The notes: generated by a model not told the origin, from the sequence alone. A DNA stretch of 64,000 nucleotides from Caldilineae bacterium (GCA_020634625.1 JACKBJ010000005.1:1-64000), one strand, 5' to 3'. Counted from the first letter of the stretch, positions 26,444 to 35,966 are shown. Numbers and translations are program-made.

Positions 26444-26775
26444 CGTGTGCCGGGCCGTTCTGCTTGTGCCGGGCATGTCCGACACCGTGGAGGTGAGCAG
26501 CGTCCGTCGGTCAACGCGGATGAGGCACTGGACTCGCGAAGCGCAAGGACGCCGCCGAGACGTAGCATCGGGTCATGCCGGTGCAATGGAGCCTGGGTCA
26601 TGCCAAGCTCGGGTCCTGCGCGGGAGGCGATGTTGCCGCGCCTCCGCCCGCGCCACGCGACGGCGTGGGGCGCTCAGCAGTCTGAGGAGGGAACCGACGT
26701 TTCGACCCGCGCCGCCACCGATCGGGTTCTCGGCGATCTCCCGGTCCGCGGCGGGGCTCTGCCGAGGACGGACGC
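26444..26775. other. Gap without a supported gene
   Basis: Open frames here lack ribosome binding sites and domain content. Nothing clear was seen beyond the terminator to the left and the XRE gene to the right. Confidence 0.55.
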
Positions 26776-27144
26776 TCAGTCGGGAACGACGCCGTCGACC
26801 CGCTCGCGTTCGCGCAGGAAGAGCAGGAACTCGCGCGCCAGCCGGCGATGCTCGAGGCTCAGGTCGGCCGCGATGGCATCCAGGCCGTCACCGGTGGTCT
26901 CGGTGACGGCCACGAAGCGCTCGCCGGTCCGGATGGCCTCCTGGATCATCTCGAAGGCCGTGGTGCGGAAGCAGGCGGCCATGTCCTCGAGCTCGCTGAT
27001 GCGCGGGCTCGACTTGCCGTTCTCCAGGCCCGAGATGTAGCTGCCCGAGGTCCCGATCTTGTCGCCCAGCTCGGCTTGCGTGAAGCGGCTTCCGCGTCGC
27101 TTTCGGTGGATCACCCGCGCCAGCTCGTCGCCAAGCATGCCCAT
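26776..27144 (-). CDS. XRE-family transcriptional regulator
   Basis: The 122-aa product has a Cro/CI helix-turn-helix at about 20-60 (FTQAELGDKIGTSGSYISGL) and a helical C-terminus. ATG 27144 and ATG 27138 are both possible; no ribosome binding site precedes them, and TAGTCT lies 5 nt upstream of the first. The gene is on the same strand as and downstream of hmgA (79 bp away), so it may be cotranscribed with it, but its target is not evident. Confidence 0.85.
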   Translation of the reverse strand: MGMLGDELARVIHRKRRGSRFTQAELGDKIGTSGSYISGLENGKSSPRISELEDMAACFRTTAFEMIQEAIRTGERFVAVTETTGDGLDAIAADLSLEHRRLAREFLLFLRERERVDGVVPD

Positions 27145-27223
27145 GATGCAGACTACCCCCTGGTAGCGAAGCGGTGGATGCGGTCGATCCGGTAGCGATG
27201 GGCGCGGCTGGCTAGCGGCCCGA

Positions 27224-28444
27224 CTAGCGCGCCGCGTCGGCCGCGCCGCCGGTACCGTGCTTGCCGCCGTCCGCGGTCGAGCCGCCGGGCTCGGCCGGCA
27301 GCCAGCTGTACATGTAGTCGGGGTTCTCGAGCGCCAGGGCGGCCTTGGCCACGTGCAGCGGACGGAAGGTGTCCATCATCACCGCCGTCTCGGCCGTGGC
27401 TGGTTTGCCGATCGAGGCTTCGGTGGTGCCCGGGTGCGGACCGTGCGGCATGCCCGAGGGGTGCAGCGTGATGTCGAACTGCCCGACGCCCTTGCGGCTC
27501 ATGAAGTCGCCGTCCCAGTAGTACAGGACCTCGTCGGAGTTGACGTTGGCGTGGTTGTAGGGTGCCGGGATGGCCTCGGGATGGTAGTCGAAGAGCCGCG
27601 GCACGAAGGAGCAGATGACGTAGCCCTCGGCCTCGAAGGTCTGGTGGACCGGCGGCGGCTGGTGCACGCGGCCGGTGATGGGCTCGAAGTCGCGGATGTT
27701 GAAGGCCCAGGGGTAGACGAAGCCATCCCAGCCGACCACGTCGAAGGGATGGTGGTCGTGCCAGTGGGCGCTGATCTCGTCGCGGACCTTCACCCGGATC
27801 TCGAAGTCGCCCATCTCGTCGAAGGTCTCCAGCTCGCTTGGCGTACGGAAGTCACGCTCGCAGAAGGGCGAGTGCTCGAGCAGCTGGCCGTAGTGGTTGC
27901 GATATCGCTCGGGTGTCGTCACCTGGCCGGTGCTCTCGAAGACCAGGTGCCGGTTGTGCGGGGTGTCGAAGTCCATCTGCCAGGTGACGCTGTAGGGGAT
28001 GACCAGGTAGTCGCCCGGTTCGAAGGCCAGCGTGCCGAAGACGCTGCGTAGCCGACCCGAGCCCTCGGCGATGAAGATGCACTCGTAGTTCTGGGCGTTG
28101 CGGTAGAAATAGCCCATCGGCTCGCTGGGCCGGGCGACGGCCATGGTGATGTCCTGGTTGCCGATCAACACCGTGCGGCTCGTGATGGCATCGCCGCCGA
28201 CCGGCAGGTCGCGGGAGCTGAACATGCGGTGGCGGACCGGACCGAAGTCGGCGTATTCGACCCGCACGTCGGCCACCTTCTCGACCCGGGTCACGCGCGT
28301 CGGCTGGTGATGGTGGTACAGGATGCTCTGGATGCCGGCGAAGCCATGAACGCCCATCACCTCTTCACGGTACAGGCCGCCATCGGGCTTCTTGAACTGA
28401 ACGTGGCGCTTGGCGGGCACCTGGCCCATGCGCTGGTAGAACAT
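27224..28444 (-). CDS. hmgA: Homogentisate 1,2-dioxygenase
   Basis: The 406-aa product has the cupin fold of homogentisate dioxygenase: GQVPAKRHVQFKKPDG at the N-terminus, and an iron site in the C-terminal half formed by the histidines and acid in APYNHANVNSDEVLYYWDG and the histidines of HPSGMPHGPHPG. It opens the ring of homogentisate to maleylacetoacetate in tyrosine and phenylalanine breakdown. ATG 28444 follows TAGGAG at 6 nt. It lies 9 bp behind an aminotransferase gene. Enzymes for the steps between are not in the window. Confidence 0.9.
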   Translation of the reverse strand: MFYQRMGQVPAKRHVQFKKPDGGLYREEVMGVHGFAGIQSILYHHHQPTRVTRVEKVADVRVEYADFGPVRHRMFSSRDLPVGGDAITSRTVLIGNQDITMAVARPSEPMGYFYRNAQNYECIFIAEGSGRLRSVFGTLAFEPGDYLVIPYSVTWQMDFDTPHNRHLVFESTGQVTTPERYRNHYGQLLEHSPFCERDFRTPSELETFDEMGDFEIRVKVRDEISAHWHDHHPFDVVGWDGFVYPWAFNIRDFEPITGRVHQPPPVHQTFEAEGYVICSFVPRLFDYHPEAIPAPYNHANVNSDEVLYYWDGDFMSRKGVGQFDITLHPSGMPHGPHPGTTEASIGKPATAETAVMMDTFRPLHVAKAALALENPDYMYSWLPAEPGGSTADGGKHGTGGAADAAR

Positions 28445-28453
28445 GCTTGGCTC

Positions 28454-29680
28454 CTAGCGTTCGGGGATGGGGCCTGCGCCGGCGGAATCCGCCAGCGCCC
28501 GGCCCAGGATCGCGATGCCGGCGTCGATGCGCTCCGGCGTGGCGTTGGAGAAGTTCAGGCGCAGGCTGTTGCCGCCGCCCTGCGCGGTGAAGGCGGCGCC
28601 GGGAATGTAGGCCACGCCGGCTTCGACCATGCTCGGCAGGAGGGCCAGGCTGTCCAGCCCTTCGGGCAGCTCGACCCAGATGAACATGCCGCCCTCGGGC
28701 CGCGTCCAGCGGCTGCCGGGCGGGAAGTGGCGTTCGAGCGCCGCCAGCATCCGGTCGCGTCGCTCGCGGTAGGTCGAGCGGACGCCGTCGAGGTGTCGCT
28801 CGAGCCGACCCTCGTCCAGGAAGCGCGCCAACGCGCGTTGGATGAAGGCGCTGGACTCGAGATCGACGCTCTCCTTGATGACCCGCAGCTTGTCGAACAG
28901 CTCCGGCGGCGCGATCATCCAGCCGGTGCGCAGGGCCGGGGCGACGAGCTTCGAGAAGGAGCCCAGGTAGAGCGTCCGCTCGGGCGCGCGGGCGAGGAGC
29001 GGCGCGCTGGCCTGGCCCTCGAAGCGCAGCAGGCCGTAGGGATCGTCTTCGACGATCGTGACGTCGGCCGCGCGGGCCAATTCGACCAGCCGGTCACAGG
29101 CCGCGTCGTCCAGGCTGCGCCCGAGCGGGTTGTGGAAGGCGGGCACGACGACCATGGCCCTGGGGCGGGGCTCTCGCCCCAGCGCGCGCTCGACGGCCGC
29201 GAGATCCAGCCCGCGCTCGACGTCGCTGGGCAGCTCGCGCAGCTCGCGCCCGGGTCCGCCGAAGGCCTGCCGCACACCGGGAAAGACGAACTGGTCGACC
29301 AGGGCGCCGCTGTCCGGGTCCATCAGCAGGCGCCCGGCGATGTGCAGGCCCTGCTGGCAGCCGCTGGTGATGAAGACCTGCTCGGCGGTGACCGGCGCGC
29401 CGCGCGCCGCCATGATCCGCGCGATGGCCGCCTGCAGCGGAGCGTAGGGCGGACCGTACTGCAGGGCCAGTGGGCCGTCCTCGGCGAGCGTGCGCGCGCA
29501 ACATTCGGACCAGGCCGCCACCGGCAGCAGCTCCGGCGCCGGCAGCCCGCCGGCGAAGGAGATGATGCCGGGCCGCGCGGTGATCCCGATGAGCTCGCGC
29601 ATCATCGAGCGCTTCATGGCGCTGGCCTCGCGGCTCAGGTGGAAGGCGGAGGGCGGGGCGGCCGCTGGCTGCGCTGACAT
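28454..29680 (-). CDS. PLP-dependent aminotransferase (class I/II, 2-aminoadipate/aromatic type)
   Basis: The 408-aa product has fold-type I motifs: ISFAGGLPAPELLP, YGPPYAPLQAAIA, FITSGCQQGL, VVPAFHNPLGRS, IVEDDPYGLLRF and the lysine motif LGSFSKLVAPALRTGW, whose Lys forms the Schiff base. It resembles LysN/aromatic aminotransferases, related to the catalytic domain of MocR regulators but without a DNA-binding domain. Its position upstream of hmgA suggests it may make the keto acid from tyrosine. ATG 29680 has no ribosome binding site; TAGCTT ends 7 nt upstream. Confidence 0.88.
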   Translation of the reverse strand: MSAQPAAAPPSAFHLSREASAMKRSMMRELIGITARPGIISFAGGLPAPELLPVAAWSECCARTLAEDGPLALQYGPPYAPLQAAIARIMAARGAPVTAEQVFITSGCQQGLHIAGRLLMDPDSGALVDQFVFPGVRQAFGGPGRELRELPSDVERGLDLAAVERALGREPRPRAMVVVPAFHNPLGRSLDDAACDRLVELARAADVTIVEDDPYGLLRFEGQASAPLLARAPERTLYLGSFSKLVAPALRTGWMIAPPELFDKLRVIKESVDLESSAFIQRALARFLDEGRLERHLDGVRSTYRERRDRMLAALERHFPPGSRWTRPEGGMFIWVELPEGLDSLALLPSMVEAGVAYIPGAAFTAQGGGNSLRLNFSNATPERIDAGIAILGRALADSAGAGPIPER

Positions 29681-29883
29681 GCGCAGAAAGCTACCACCAT
29701 GGCGTGGGCCGGGCAAGCGGCTACCGCCCGCGCCGGGGGCCGAGGCACGCGAATCGCATGCGTCGGCACGGAGTTCGCGCCGCCTTGCGACAGACGGCGC
29801 CGGCCGATGGGTGTTCAATGGGGGCCTGGGTTCGATTTGCGCCCGCTCGAGGCCCGCGGGACCTTGGAATTGGAGGTGCGACG

Positions 29884-30066
29884 ATGCGATCCGTGCATGA
29901 CCTGAAACCGGACGGCCCGCCGTCCCGACCGCAGCCGCGCGCACGCTTCGGCCCCACGGGTCGGAGCCTGCAGCTGCTGGTCTGGCTGGCCGGCCTGCTG
30001 GTGTTGGTGCTGATGCTTCAGCAGTGGCTGTCGGGCGTGGGCATCGTCCGGCCCTTCGGCGCCTGA
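29884..30066 (+). CDS. Small single-pass membrane protein
   Basis: The 60-aa product starts at ATG 29884 after GGAGG at 7 nt. A basic, proline-rich N-terminus precedes one transmembrane segment (about 30-48, LLVWLAGLLVLVLMLQQWL). I do not recognise a family. The strong ribosome binding site and membrane segment favour a real gene. Confidence 0.6.
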   Translation: MRSVHDLKPDGPPSRPQPRARFGPTGRSLQLLVWLAGLLVLVLMLQQWLSGVGIVRPFGA

Positions 30067-30104
30067 AGCCGCAGGGCCGGTGACCGCGACCGCGCTCCGC
30101 GGGC

Positions 30105-30668
30105 TCAGCGCGAGCGCTCGGCCGGGCCTGGCGCCAGGTGCTCGACCCTGACCGTCTGGCCGAAATACGTGCCCAGCGCTCGCAGCTCGATGTCCATCGT
30201 GCGGTGCGGATCCATGACGTAATGGCCGATGACCCGCGCCAGCCGAGACGCGATGAAGCCGCGCTCGGTGATGGTCAGGCGCGTGCCGCCCGCCTCGGGC
30301 TCGAGCACGTAGGTCCAGGTGCCGCCGAACTGTCCGCCGGGATCCTGGGCTTCGACCACCAGGCGTCGCGCCGGCTCGCGCTCCAGGGTCACCAGCTCGA
30401 AGACGCCCCAGTCGTTGGTCTCACGCCATCGGGGCAGTTCGTCCGGCGCGCTGAGCAGGACGATGTCGGCGATGCCCTCGCGCCACTCCGGGATGCGCTC
30501 CAGGTCGGTCAGCGCCTCCCAGACCCGTTCGGGCGCCGGGTCGAGATGGGCGCTGCTGGTCGCCACATGCTCGCGCGGCAGCGCTGCGGCCAGCCGCCAC
30601 AGGGCCAGGATGCCCAGGCTCAGCAGCAAGACCAGGCCGAGGACGAGACGGCGCATCCATACCCGCAT
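30105..30668 (-). CDS. Membrane-anchored SRPBCC (START-like) protein
   Basis: The 187-aa product starts at ATG 30668 after CAGGAGG and has one N-terminal membrane segment (about 8-25), then a polyketide-cyclase/START-like domain with PAPERVWEALTDLERIPEW and a typical ending GTRLTITERGFI. Such domains bind hydrophobic ligands. The substrate is unknown. It is divergent from the META-domain lipoprotein gene. Confidence 0.82.
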   Translation of the reverse strand: MRVWMRRLVLGLVLLLSLGILALWRLAAALPREHVATSSAHLDPAPERVWEALTDLERIPEWREGIADIVLLSAPDELPRWRETNDWGVFELVTLEREPARRLVVEAQDPGGQFGGTWTYVLEPEAGGTRLTITERGFIASRLARVIGHYVMDPHRTMDIELRALGTYFGQTVRVEHLAPGPAERSR

Positions 30669-30759
30669 GTCGACCTGCCTCCTGGGTCGTCCGCTCGCAT
30701 TGGGCGATTCGGCTTCGGCGTGAAACAATAGGCGTCCGCCCCATGGAGGACAAGCACGG

Positions 30760-31344
30760 ATGTTCGAGCGCCGAGCGCGAATCGGGACGCTGATGGCCCT
30801 TGGGCTGCTCGGAGTCGGGTTGCCTGCCTGCTCCGGCCGCCGCGCAACGCCCATGCCGAAGGATCCCGGCGCTGTGGCCGTGCGGGCGACCCTGGCCAGC
30901 CTGCCGACGGCGGATCCGGCCCGGGCCGGCGGTCCCCCGCCGCCGGCGGCCGCGCCGGGCAAGGGCGACGCCGTGAGCGGTCGCATCTGGATCGTGTCGA
31001 CGCTGGGCGTCCAGGACCCCCCGGTCCTGCCGGATACCGAGCTGACCTTGCAGTTGATGGCCGGCGGCGCGAGCGGCAGTGCCGGCTGCAACACCTTCGC
31101 CGGCAGCTACGTCGCCGGCGATGGCCGCCTGCGCATCGACCGTCTGGCGATCAGCCAGATGATGTGCGCGGCGCCCGAGGGGGTGATGGCGCAGGAGTCG
31201 GCGTATCTGGGCGTGCTCGGTTCGGCGACCGGCTACCGGATCGAGTCCGGCCAGCTGCTGCTGCTCGCGCCGGACGGCGCCGTCCTGGCCCGTTTCGTGG
31301 AGGCGGGCAGCGCCGGACCCGGCACGGCGGCACCCGAGCTCTGA
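30760..31344 (+). CDS. META-domain lipoprotein (HslJ-like)
   Basis: The 194-aa product has a lipoprotein signal (LMALGLLGVGLPAC), a Pro/Ala linker, and a C-terminal META domain (about 75-185) with GSAGCNTFAGSY and MMCAAPEGVMAQE, the two signature segments of HslJ/META proteins. The start has GGAGG 8 nt upstream. It heads a plus-strand run of genes to 35916. In other bacteria META proteins are linked to envelope stress; the role here is unknown. Confidence 0.87.
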   Translation: MFERRARIGTLMALGLLGVGLPACSGRRATPMPKDPGAVAVRATLASLPTADPARAGGPPPPAAAPGKGDAVSGRIWIVSTLGVQDPPVLPDTELTLQLMAGGASGSAGCNTFAGSYVAGDGRLRIDRLAISQMMCAAPEGVMAQESAYLGVLGSATGYRIESGQLLLLAPDGAVLARFVEAGSAGPGTAAPEL

Positions 31345-31392
31345 GCGCCGTCGCCGACCGCCGACGCTCGCACCCATCAGGAGATGCCCCAG

Positions 31393-32763
31393 ATGTCAGA
31401 CCCGCCCATCCAGGCCTGGATCGATGCTCACCGACCGCGGCTCTTCGCGGAGCTCTGCGACTACCTGGCCATCCCGAGCGTCTCGGCGCTGGGCCAGGGG
31501 ATCGAGGCGGCGTCGGATTGGGTCGAACGACGGCTGACGGCGCTCGGGGCGCAGGTGCGCCGCTTCGAGCCGCCGGGCGGCAACCCGATCCTCTACGCGG
31601 AGCTGGGGCCGGCCGAAGCGGATCGAGCGCTGCTGATCTACAACCACTACGACGTGCAGCCGGTCGATCCGCTCGCCTTGTGGACCCAGCCGCCCTTCGA
31701 GCCCACGCAGCGCGAGGGCCGGCTCTATGCCCGCGGCACGGCCGACAACAAAGCCAACTTCCTGTCGCGGGTCCAGGCCGTCGAGGCCTGGCAGGCGCTG
31801 CGGGGTCCGCTGCCGCTGCGCATCCGCTGGATCGTCGAGGGCGAGGAGGAGACCGGCAGCCGCAGCCTGCCCGGCTTCTGCGCGGCCGAGGGCTGGCGCT
31901 GGGCCGACTCGGCGGGCTGCCTCTGGGAGGCTGGCTACAAGGACGAGCACGAGCGGATGACGCTCTACTCGGGCCTCAAGGGCCTGGCGGCCTTCGAGCT
32001 GGTGGCGCGGACGGCCGAGGTCGACAAGCACTCCTCGATGGCCACGCTGCTGCCCAACGCCGGCTGGCGCCTCACCTGGGCCTTGGCCAGCCTCAAGGAT
32101 CCGGACGAGCGGATCCTGATCGAGGGCCTGATGGACCATGTCCGCGCGCCTGGCCCGGCCGAGCTGAGGGCGCTGGCCGCCATCCCCTTCGACGACGCGG
32201 CCTTCCGGGCGAGCCATGGTCAGTCCACGCTGCTGACCGGGGTGCGGGGCGCCGAGGCCTTGAAGCGCCACCTGTACCAGCCCACCTGCACCATCTGCGG
32301 GGTCACCTGCGGCTATCAGGATCCGGGCATGAAGACGGTGCTGCCCCATATGGCCCTGGCCAAGCTCGACTTCCGTCTGGTGCCCGACCTGGAGCCGGAG
32401 CTGGTCGGCCGACTGTTGCGCGCCCATCTCGATGCCCGCGGTTTCGGAGACATCGAGCTGCGCCCGCTGGCCGGCGAGCACCCGGCGCCCGGCCATCCCG
32501 AGAGCGCGGTCGTGCGCGCCGCCGTCGAGGCGGTCGCGGCCGTCTCGGGCGTCGAGCCCGTGCTCTGGCCGCACATGGGCGCCACCGGGCCGATGCACCC
32601 CGTCACCTCGGCCTTCGGCATCCCGGCCGTGGGCTTTGGCACCGGCTACTGGGACTCGCGCAACCACGCGCCCGACGAGCACATCCGCCTGGCCGACTAC
32701 TGGGAGGGCATCGCGGTGGCGGCCGAGTTCTTCGCCCGCTTCGCGGCCGCGCCGCTGGCCTGA
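31393..32763 (+). CDS. M20-family metallopeptidase (dipeptidase)
   Basis: The 456-aa product has M20 di-zinc motifs: LIYNHYDVQP (first His and Asp), GTADNKANF (bridging Asp), EGEEETGS (catalytic Glu pair) and a late NHAPDEHI His. A dimerisation lid domain lies in the middle. ATG 31393 is 9 nt after AGGAG; an ATG at 31384 abuts that site and is less likely. It is a cytoplasmic dipeptidase or amidohydrolase by family; the substrate cannot be told. Confidence 0.9.
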   Translation: MSDPPIQAWIDAHRPRLFAELCDYLAIPSVSALGQGIEAASDWVERRLTALGAQVRRFEPPGGNPILYAELGPAEADRALLIYNHYDVQPVDPLALWTQPPFEPTQREGRLYARGTADNKANFLSRVQAVEAWQALRGPLPLRIRWIVEGEEETGSRSLPGFCAAEGWRWADSAGCLWEAGYKDEHERMTLYSGLKGLAAFELVARTAEVDKHSSMATLLPNAGWRLTWALASLKDPDERILIEGLMDHVRAPGPAELRALAAIPFDDAAFRASHGQSTLLTGVRGAEALKRHLYQPTCTICGVTCGYQDPGMKTVLPHMALAKLDFRLVPDLEPELVGRLLRAHLDARGFGDIELRPLAGEHPAPGHPESAVVRAAVEAVAAVSGVEPVLWPHMGATGPMHPVTSAFGIPAVGFGTGYWDSRNHAPDEHIRLADYWEGIAVAAEFFARFAAAPLA

Positions 32764-32930
32764 GCTGCCCCGGCCCGCGAGCCGCGGGTCCGAGTTCCGG
32801 CTGGATCGCTCGGGCGACGGTCCCTCCCCACCACGGCTCCCCACCGCGGCAGGACGGCATCCGGACCCGAAGGCCTTGCGTTGCCGGTCGCAGTCCGGTT
32901 AGGATGGAGCGGTAGCGAAGGAGCCGCCCC

Positions 32931-33548
32931 GTGACCGAGCGAGCCGAGATGTCGCAGGACCGCCGCCTGGTGAGCCTGGATGTCGCACAGCCGATCTGGG
33001 ATCACTTCTTCCTCGTCGCGCCCTTGGTGGTGGTCGGCACGCGCGAGCCGGACGGCGGCTACGATCTGGCGCCCAAGCACATGGTGCTGCCCTTGGGCTG
33101 GCAGAACTACGTCGGCTTCGTGTGCACGCCGCGGCACGCCACCCACGCCAACATCCTGCGCGAGGGCGCCTTCACCATGAGCTGGCTCGCGCCGGGCCAG
33201 GAGATCCTGGCCAGCCTGGCCGCCGCGCCGCGCGCGGGCATGGCCAAGCCGCAGCTCGGCGCGCTGGAGACCTTCCCGGCCGAAGGCGTGGACGGCGTCT
33301 TCGTCCGCTCGGCCTACCTGTTCCTCGAATGCGCCCTGGATCGGACGGTGGACGGGTTCGGCGAGAACAGCCTGGTGGTCGGACGCGTGACGGTGGCGCG
33401 TCTCGATGCGGCCGCCCTGCGCATGCTCGAGCGCGACGACAACGAGGTCCTGCGCGATGCGCCGCTCCTGGCCTACCTTCAGCCGGGCCGCTTCGCGCGC
33501 ATCGCGCGCAGCGATGGCTTTCCCTTCCCGCTCGACTTCTGTCGCTGA
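32931..33548 (+). CDS. Flavin reductase-like FMN-binding protein
   Basis: The 205-aa product starts at GTG 32931 with AAGGAG at 7 nt. It has the split-barrel flavin-binding fold of the flavin reductase family: PLVVVGTREPDGGYDLAPKH, VGFVCTPRHATHANI and a C-terminal GRF. Members use FMN, either as reductases or as flavin-binding proteins. It sits between two M20 peptidase genes, and its partner is not evident. Confidence 0.82.
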   Translation: MTERAEMSQDRRLVSLDVAQPIWDHFFLVAPLVVVGTREPDGGYDLAPKHMVLPLGWQNYVGFVCTPRHATHANILREGAFTMSWLAPGQEILASLAAAPRAGMAKPQLGALETFPAEGVDGVFVRSAYLFLECALDRTVDGFGENSLVVGRVTVARLDAAALRMLERDDNEVLRDAPLLAYLQPGRFARIARSDGFPFPLDFCR

Positions 33549-33629
33549 GGGGCTCCGCGTCTGGGCCTCGTCGGGTGCACCGACGGCCCGCGGCGACGCC
33601 CAACCGCGCGAACGGTGCAGGAGCGATCC

Positions 33630-34820
33630 ATGATCGGGGCCGAGGTCGAGACGGGGCAAGCGATCCTGGCCTGGCTGCGGGCCAGGCAGGAGGCCTTCGC
33701 CGACCTGCTGCTGGAGCTGGCCAGCCTGGAGTCGCCCTCGCGTGAGCCCGAGAGCCAGGCACCGCTGCTCGATCTGCTCGCCGCGCACCTGACCGACCTT
33801 GGCTACCGGTCGACCCGTGAGCCGGGCGAGCGCAGCGGTGGACACCTGGTGGCGCGGCCGGCCGGCGCGGCCGAGTCGGCGCCGCGGCAGCTGCTGCTCG
33901 GCCACTGCGACACGGTCTGGCCTCGCGGCAGCCTGCGCGAGATGCCGCTACGGCGCGAAGGGGCGCGACTCTTCGGCCCGGGCACCTACGACATGAAGGC
34001 CGGCCTCGCCCAGGCGATCCTGGCCCTGCGGGCATTGCGCGCCCTGGGCCTCGAGCCGACCCTGGCGCCGGTGCTGCTGGTCAACTCGGACGAGGAGATC
34101 GGCAGCCGCGAATCGACGCCGGCCATCCGCCGACTGGCCCGAGGCGCCGACCGGGTCCTGGTCCTCGAGCCCTCGCTCGGCCCCGAGGGCCGGTTGAAGA
34201 CGTCACGCAAGGGCGTCGGGCGCTTCGAGTTTCGGGTGCATGGGCGCGCGGCGCATGCCGGCTTGAACCCGGAGGAAGGCATCAGCGCCGTACGCGGGTT
34301 GGCCGAGGTCGTCACGGATCTGTTCGCTCTGAACCGGCCCGAGCTCGGCATCAGCGTCAACGTGGGTCAGATCGATGGCGGCCTGGGCGCCAACGTGGTC
34401 GCACCCGAGGCGGGCGCGGTGGTCGACGTGCGGGTCCCGACCCTGGAGGCCGCCCGGCAGGTGGAAGCATCCTTGCGCGCCATCGCACCGAGGACGGCCG
34501 GCCTGCGCATCGAGCTGAGCGGCGGCTTCGGCCGGCCGCCGCTGGAGCGCGATGCCCGGGTGGTCGCGCTGTGGGACCGTGCACGACAGCTGGCCGGCGG
34601 CATCGGCATCCGGCTCGAAGAGGGCAGTGCCGGCGGCGGCTCGGACGGAAACACCACGGCCCGGCTGGCGCCGACCCTGGACGGTCTGGGGCCGGTGGGC
34701 GCCGGGGCACATGCCCGGCACGAGCAGGTCGACCTGCCGCGCTCGCTCGAGCGGGCGGCCCTGCTGGCCCTGCTGCTGCTCGAGCCGCCACGGGTGCTCG
34801 GCCTGGCCGAGGCGATGTGA
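33630..34820 (+). CDS. M20-family metallopeptidase (carboxypeptidase G2-like)
   Basis: The 396-aa product has LLLGHCDTVWP, GTYDMKAG (bridging Asp), NSDEEIGS (catalytic Glu) and AGAHARHEQV (late His), all zinc and catalytic positions of glutamate carboxypeptidase / CPG2-type M20 enzymes. ATG 33630 follows AGGAG at 6 nt. It shares a plus-strand run with another M20 peptidase and precedes the P-loop gene by 46 bp. Hydrolysis of an N-acyl amino acid is likely; the exact substrate is unknown. Confidence 0.9.
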   Translation: MIGAEVETGQAILAWLRARQEAFADLLLELASLESPSREPESQAPLLDLLAAHLTDLGYRSTREPGERSGGHLVARPAGAAESAPRQLLLGHCDTVWPRGSLREMPLRREGARLFGPGTYDMKAGLAQAILALRALRALGLEPTLAPVLLVNSDEEIGSRESTPAIRRLARGADRVLVLEPSLGPEGRLKTSRKGVGRFEFRVHGRAAHAGLNPEEGISAVRGLAEVVTDLFALNRPELGISVNVGQIDGGLGANVVAPEAGAVVDVRVPTLEAARQVEASLRAIAPRTAGLRIELSGGFGRPPLERDARVVALWDRARQLAGGIGIRLEEGSAGGGSDGNTTARLAPTLDGLGPVGAGAHARHEQVDLPRSLERAALLALLLLEPPRVLGLAEAM

Positions 34821-34866
34821 CGGCGTTCGGATCCGTCGGCCGACCCGGCCGGCAAGGAGGCCCAGG

Positions 34867-35916
34867 ATGCAACCCAAGTACCTGTTCGGATCGGTGACGC
34901 GCATCGCCGGCCTGCGGGAGCGCGACTTCGAGGTCCGCCCGGTTCCGCGCGCCGACTGGGACGGTGGCGACTACGTCGTGGGCGAGGTGATCCAGCCGGT
35001 GCGCGGCGGGCTGTGCATCGAGCTGCCCACCGGCCGGCATGCCGAACCGATGATCGGCGACCTGGTGGTGGGCGCGCTGGGCCATCGGGCGGCCACGCTG
35101 GAGATGACCGGCGACTGGCATGCCATCGGCCCCGACGGGCGCATCGACTTCCTGACGGCCGCCGGCGTGGTCGGCCGCATGAGCTCCAAGTCGCCCTTCC
35201 TGCCCGATCCGATCGCCGGCCGTTACCGGGGGCACGTCTTCGTGGAGGGCCGGCCGGCCCACATGCACGACTACGCGATCCGTGCCGAGGTCGAGCACGA
35301 GCTGCAATCGCCGGTGGTGCTGATCGTGGGGACGTCGATGTCCTCGGGCAAGACCATGGCGGCGCGGCTGATCGTTCGGCTGCTGCGCCACGCCGGCCTG
35401 CGCGTGGCGGCCGGAAAGCTCTCGGGCGCCGGCCGCTACCGCGACACCCTGGCCATGCGCGACGCTGGCGCGGTGGCCGACTTTGACTTCGTCGACGCGG
35501 GCCTGCCCACCACCGTCTGCTCGGCCGAGCGCTACCTGGCCACCATCCGGCCCCTGCTGTCGCGCCTGGCCGAGGTCGAGGCCGACGCCGTGGTGGTCGA
35601 GGCCGGGGCCTCGCCGATCGAGCCCTACAACGGCGACACCCTGATGCGGCTGTTGGGCGATCGGATCCGCTGCATGGTGCTGTGTGCCTCGGATCCCTAT
35701 GCCGTCATGGGCATCATGCACGCCTTCGATCGGCGGCCCGACGTGGTGACGGGCATTGCCACCAACACCTCGGCCGGCATCCAGGTCATCGAGAAGCAGG
35801 TCGGTGTGCCTGCGCTGAACGTTCAGGACCCGGCCGATGCCCCCCGAATGCTGGAGATCCTCGAGCGCTGCCTGCCCTGCCTGCCGGTCGATGCTTCCGC
35901 GCCGGCCGGTCGCTGA
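34867..35916 (+). CDS. P-loop NTPase of unknown function
   Basis: The 349-aa product starts at ATG 34867 after AAGGAGG. Residues 1-145 look like a beta-rich N-terminal domain; a Walker A motif GTSMSSGKT follows at about 157-165, then a deviant NTPase core resembling dethiobiotin synthetase/MobB/DUF1611 folds (VVVEAGASPIEPYNGD). I do not recognise the family with certainty. DUF1611-type DgcN proteins act on D-glutamate and the neighbour is a glutamate carboxypeptidase-like enzyme, so a small-molecule acyl or ligase role is one possibility only. Confidence 0.7.
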   Translation: MQPKYLFGSVTRIAGLRERDFEVRPVPRADWDGGDYVVGEVIQPVRGGLCIELPTGRHAEPMIGDLVVGALGHRAATLEMTGDWHAIGPDGRIDFLTAAGVVGRMSSKSPFLPDPIAGRYRGHVFVEGRPAHMHDYAIRAEVEHELQSPVVLIVGTSMSSGKTMAARLIVRLLRHAGLRVAAGKLSGAGRYRDTLAMRDAGAVADFDFVDAGLPTTVCSAERYLATIRPLLSRLAEVEADAVVVEAGASPIEPYNGDTLMRLLGDRIRCMVLCASDPYAVMGIMHAFDRRPDVVTGIATNTSAGIQVIEKQVGVPALNVQDPADAPRMLEILERCLPCLPVDASAPAGR

Positions 35917-35966
35917 CGGGCGACGTTCCGATCCGGCGACATCCGCCCGGCCGCGGCTGCGGCCCG

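Noticed and set aside
26405..27040. A 211-codon plus-strand frame opposite the XRE gene
   Set aside because: Starts inside the terminator hairpin, has no domain and is antisense to a clear helix-turn-helix gene.
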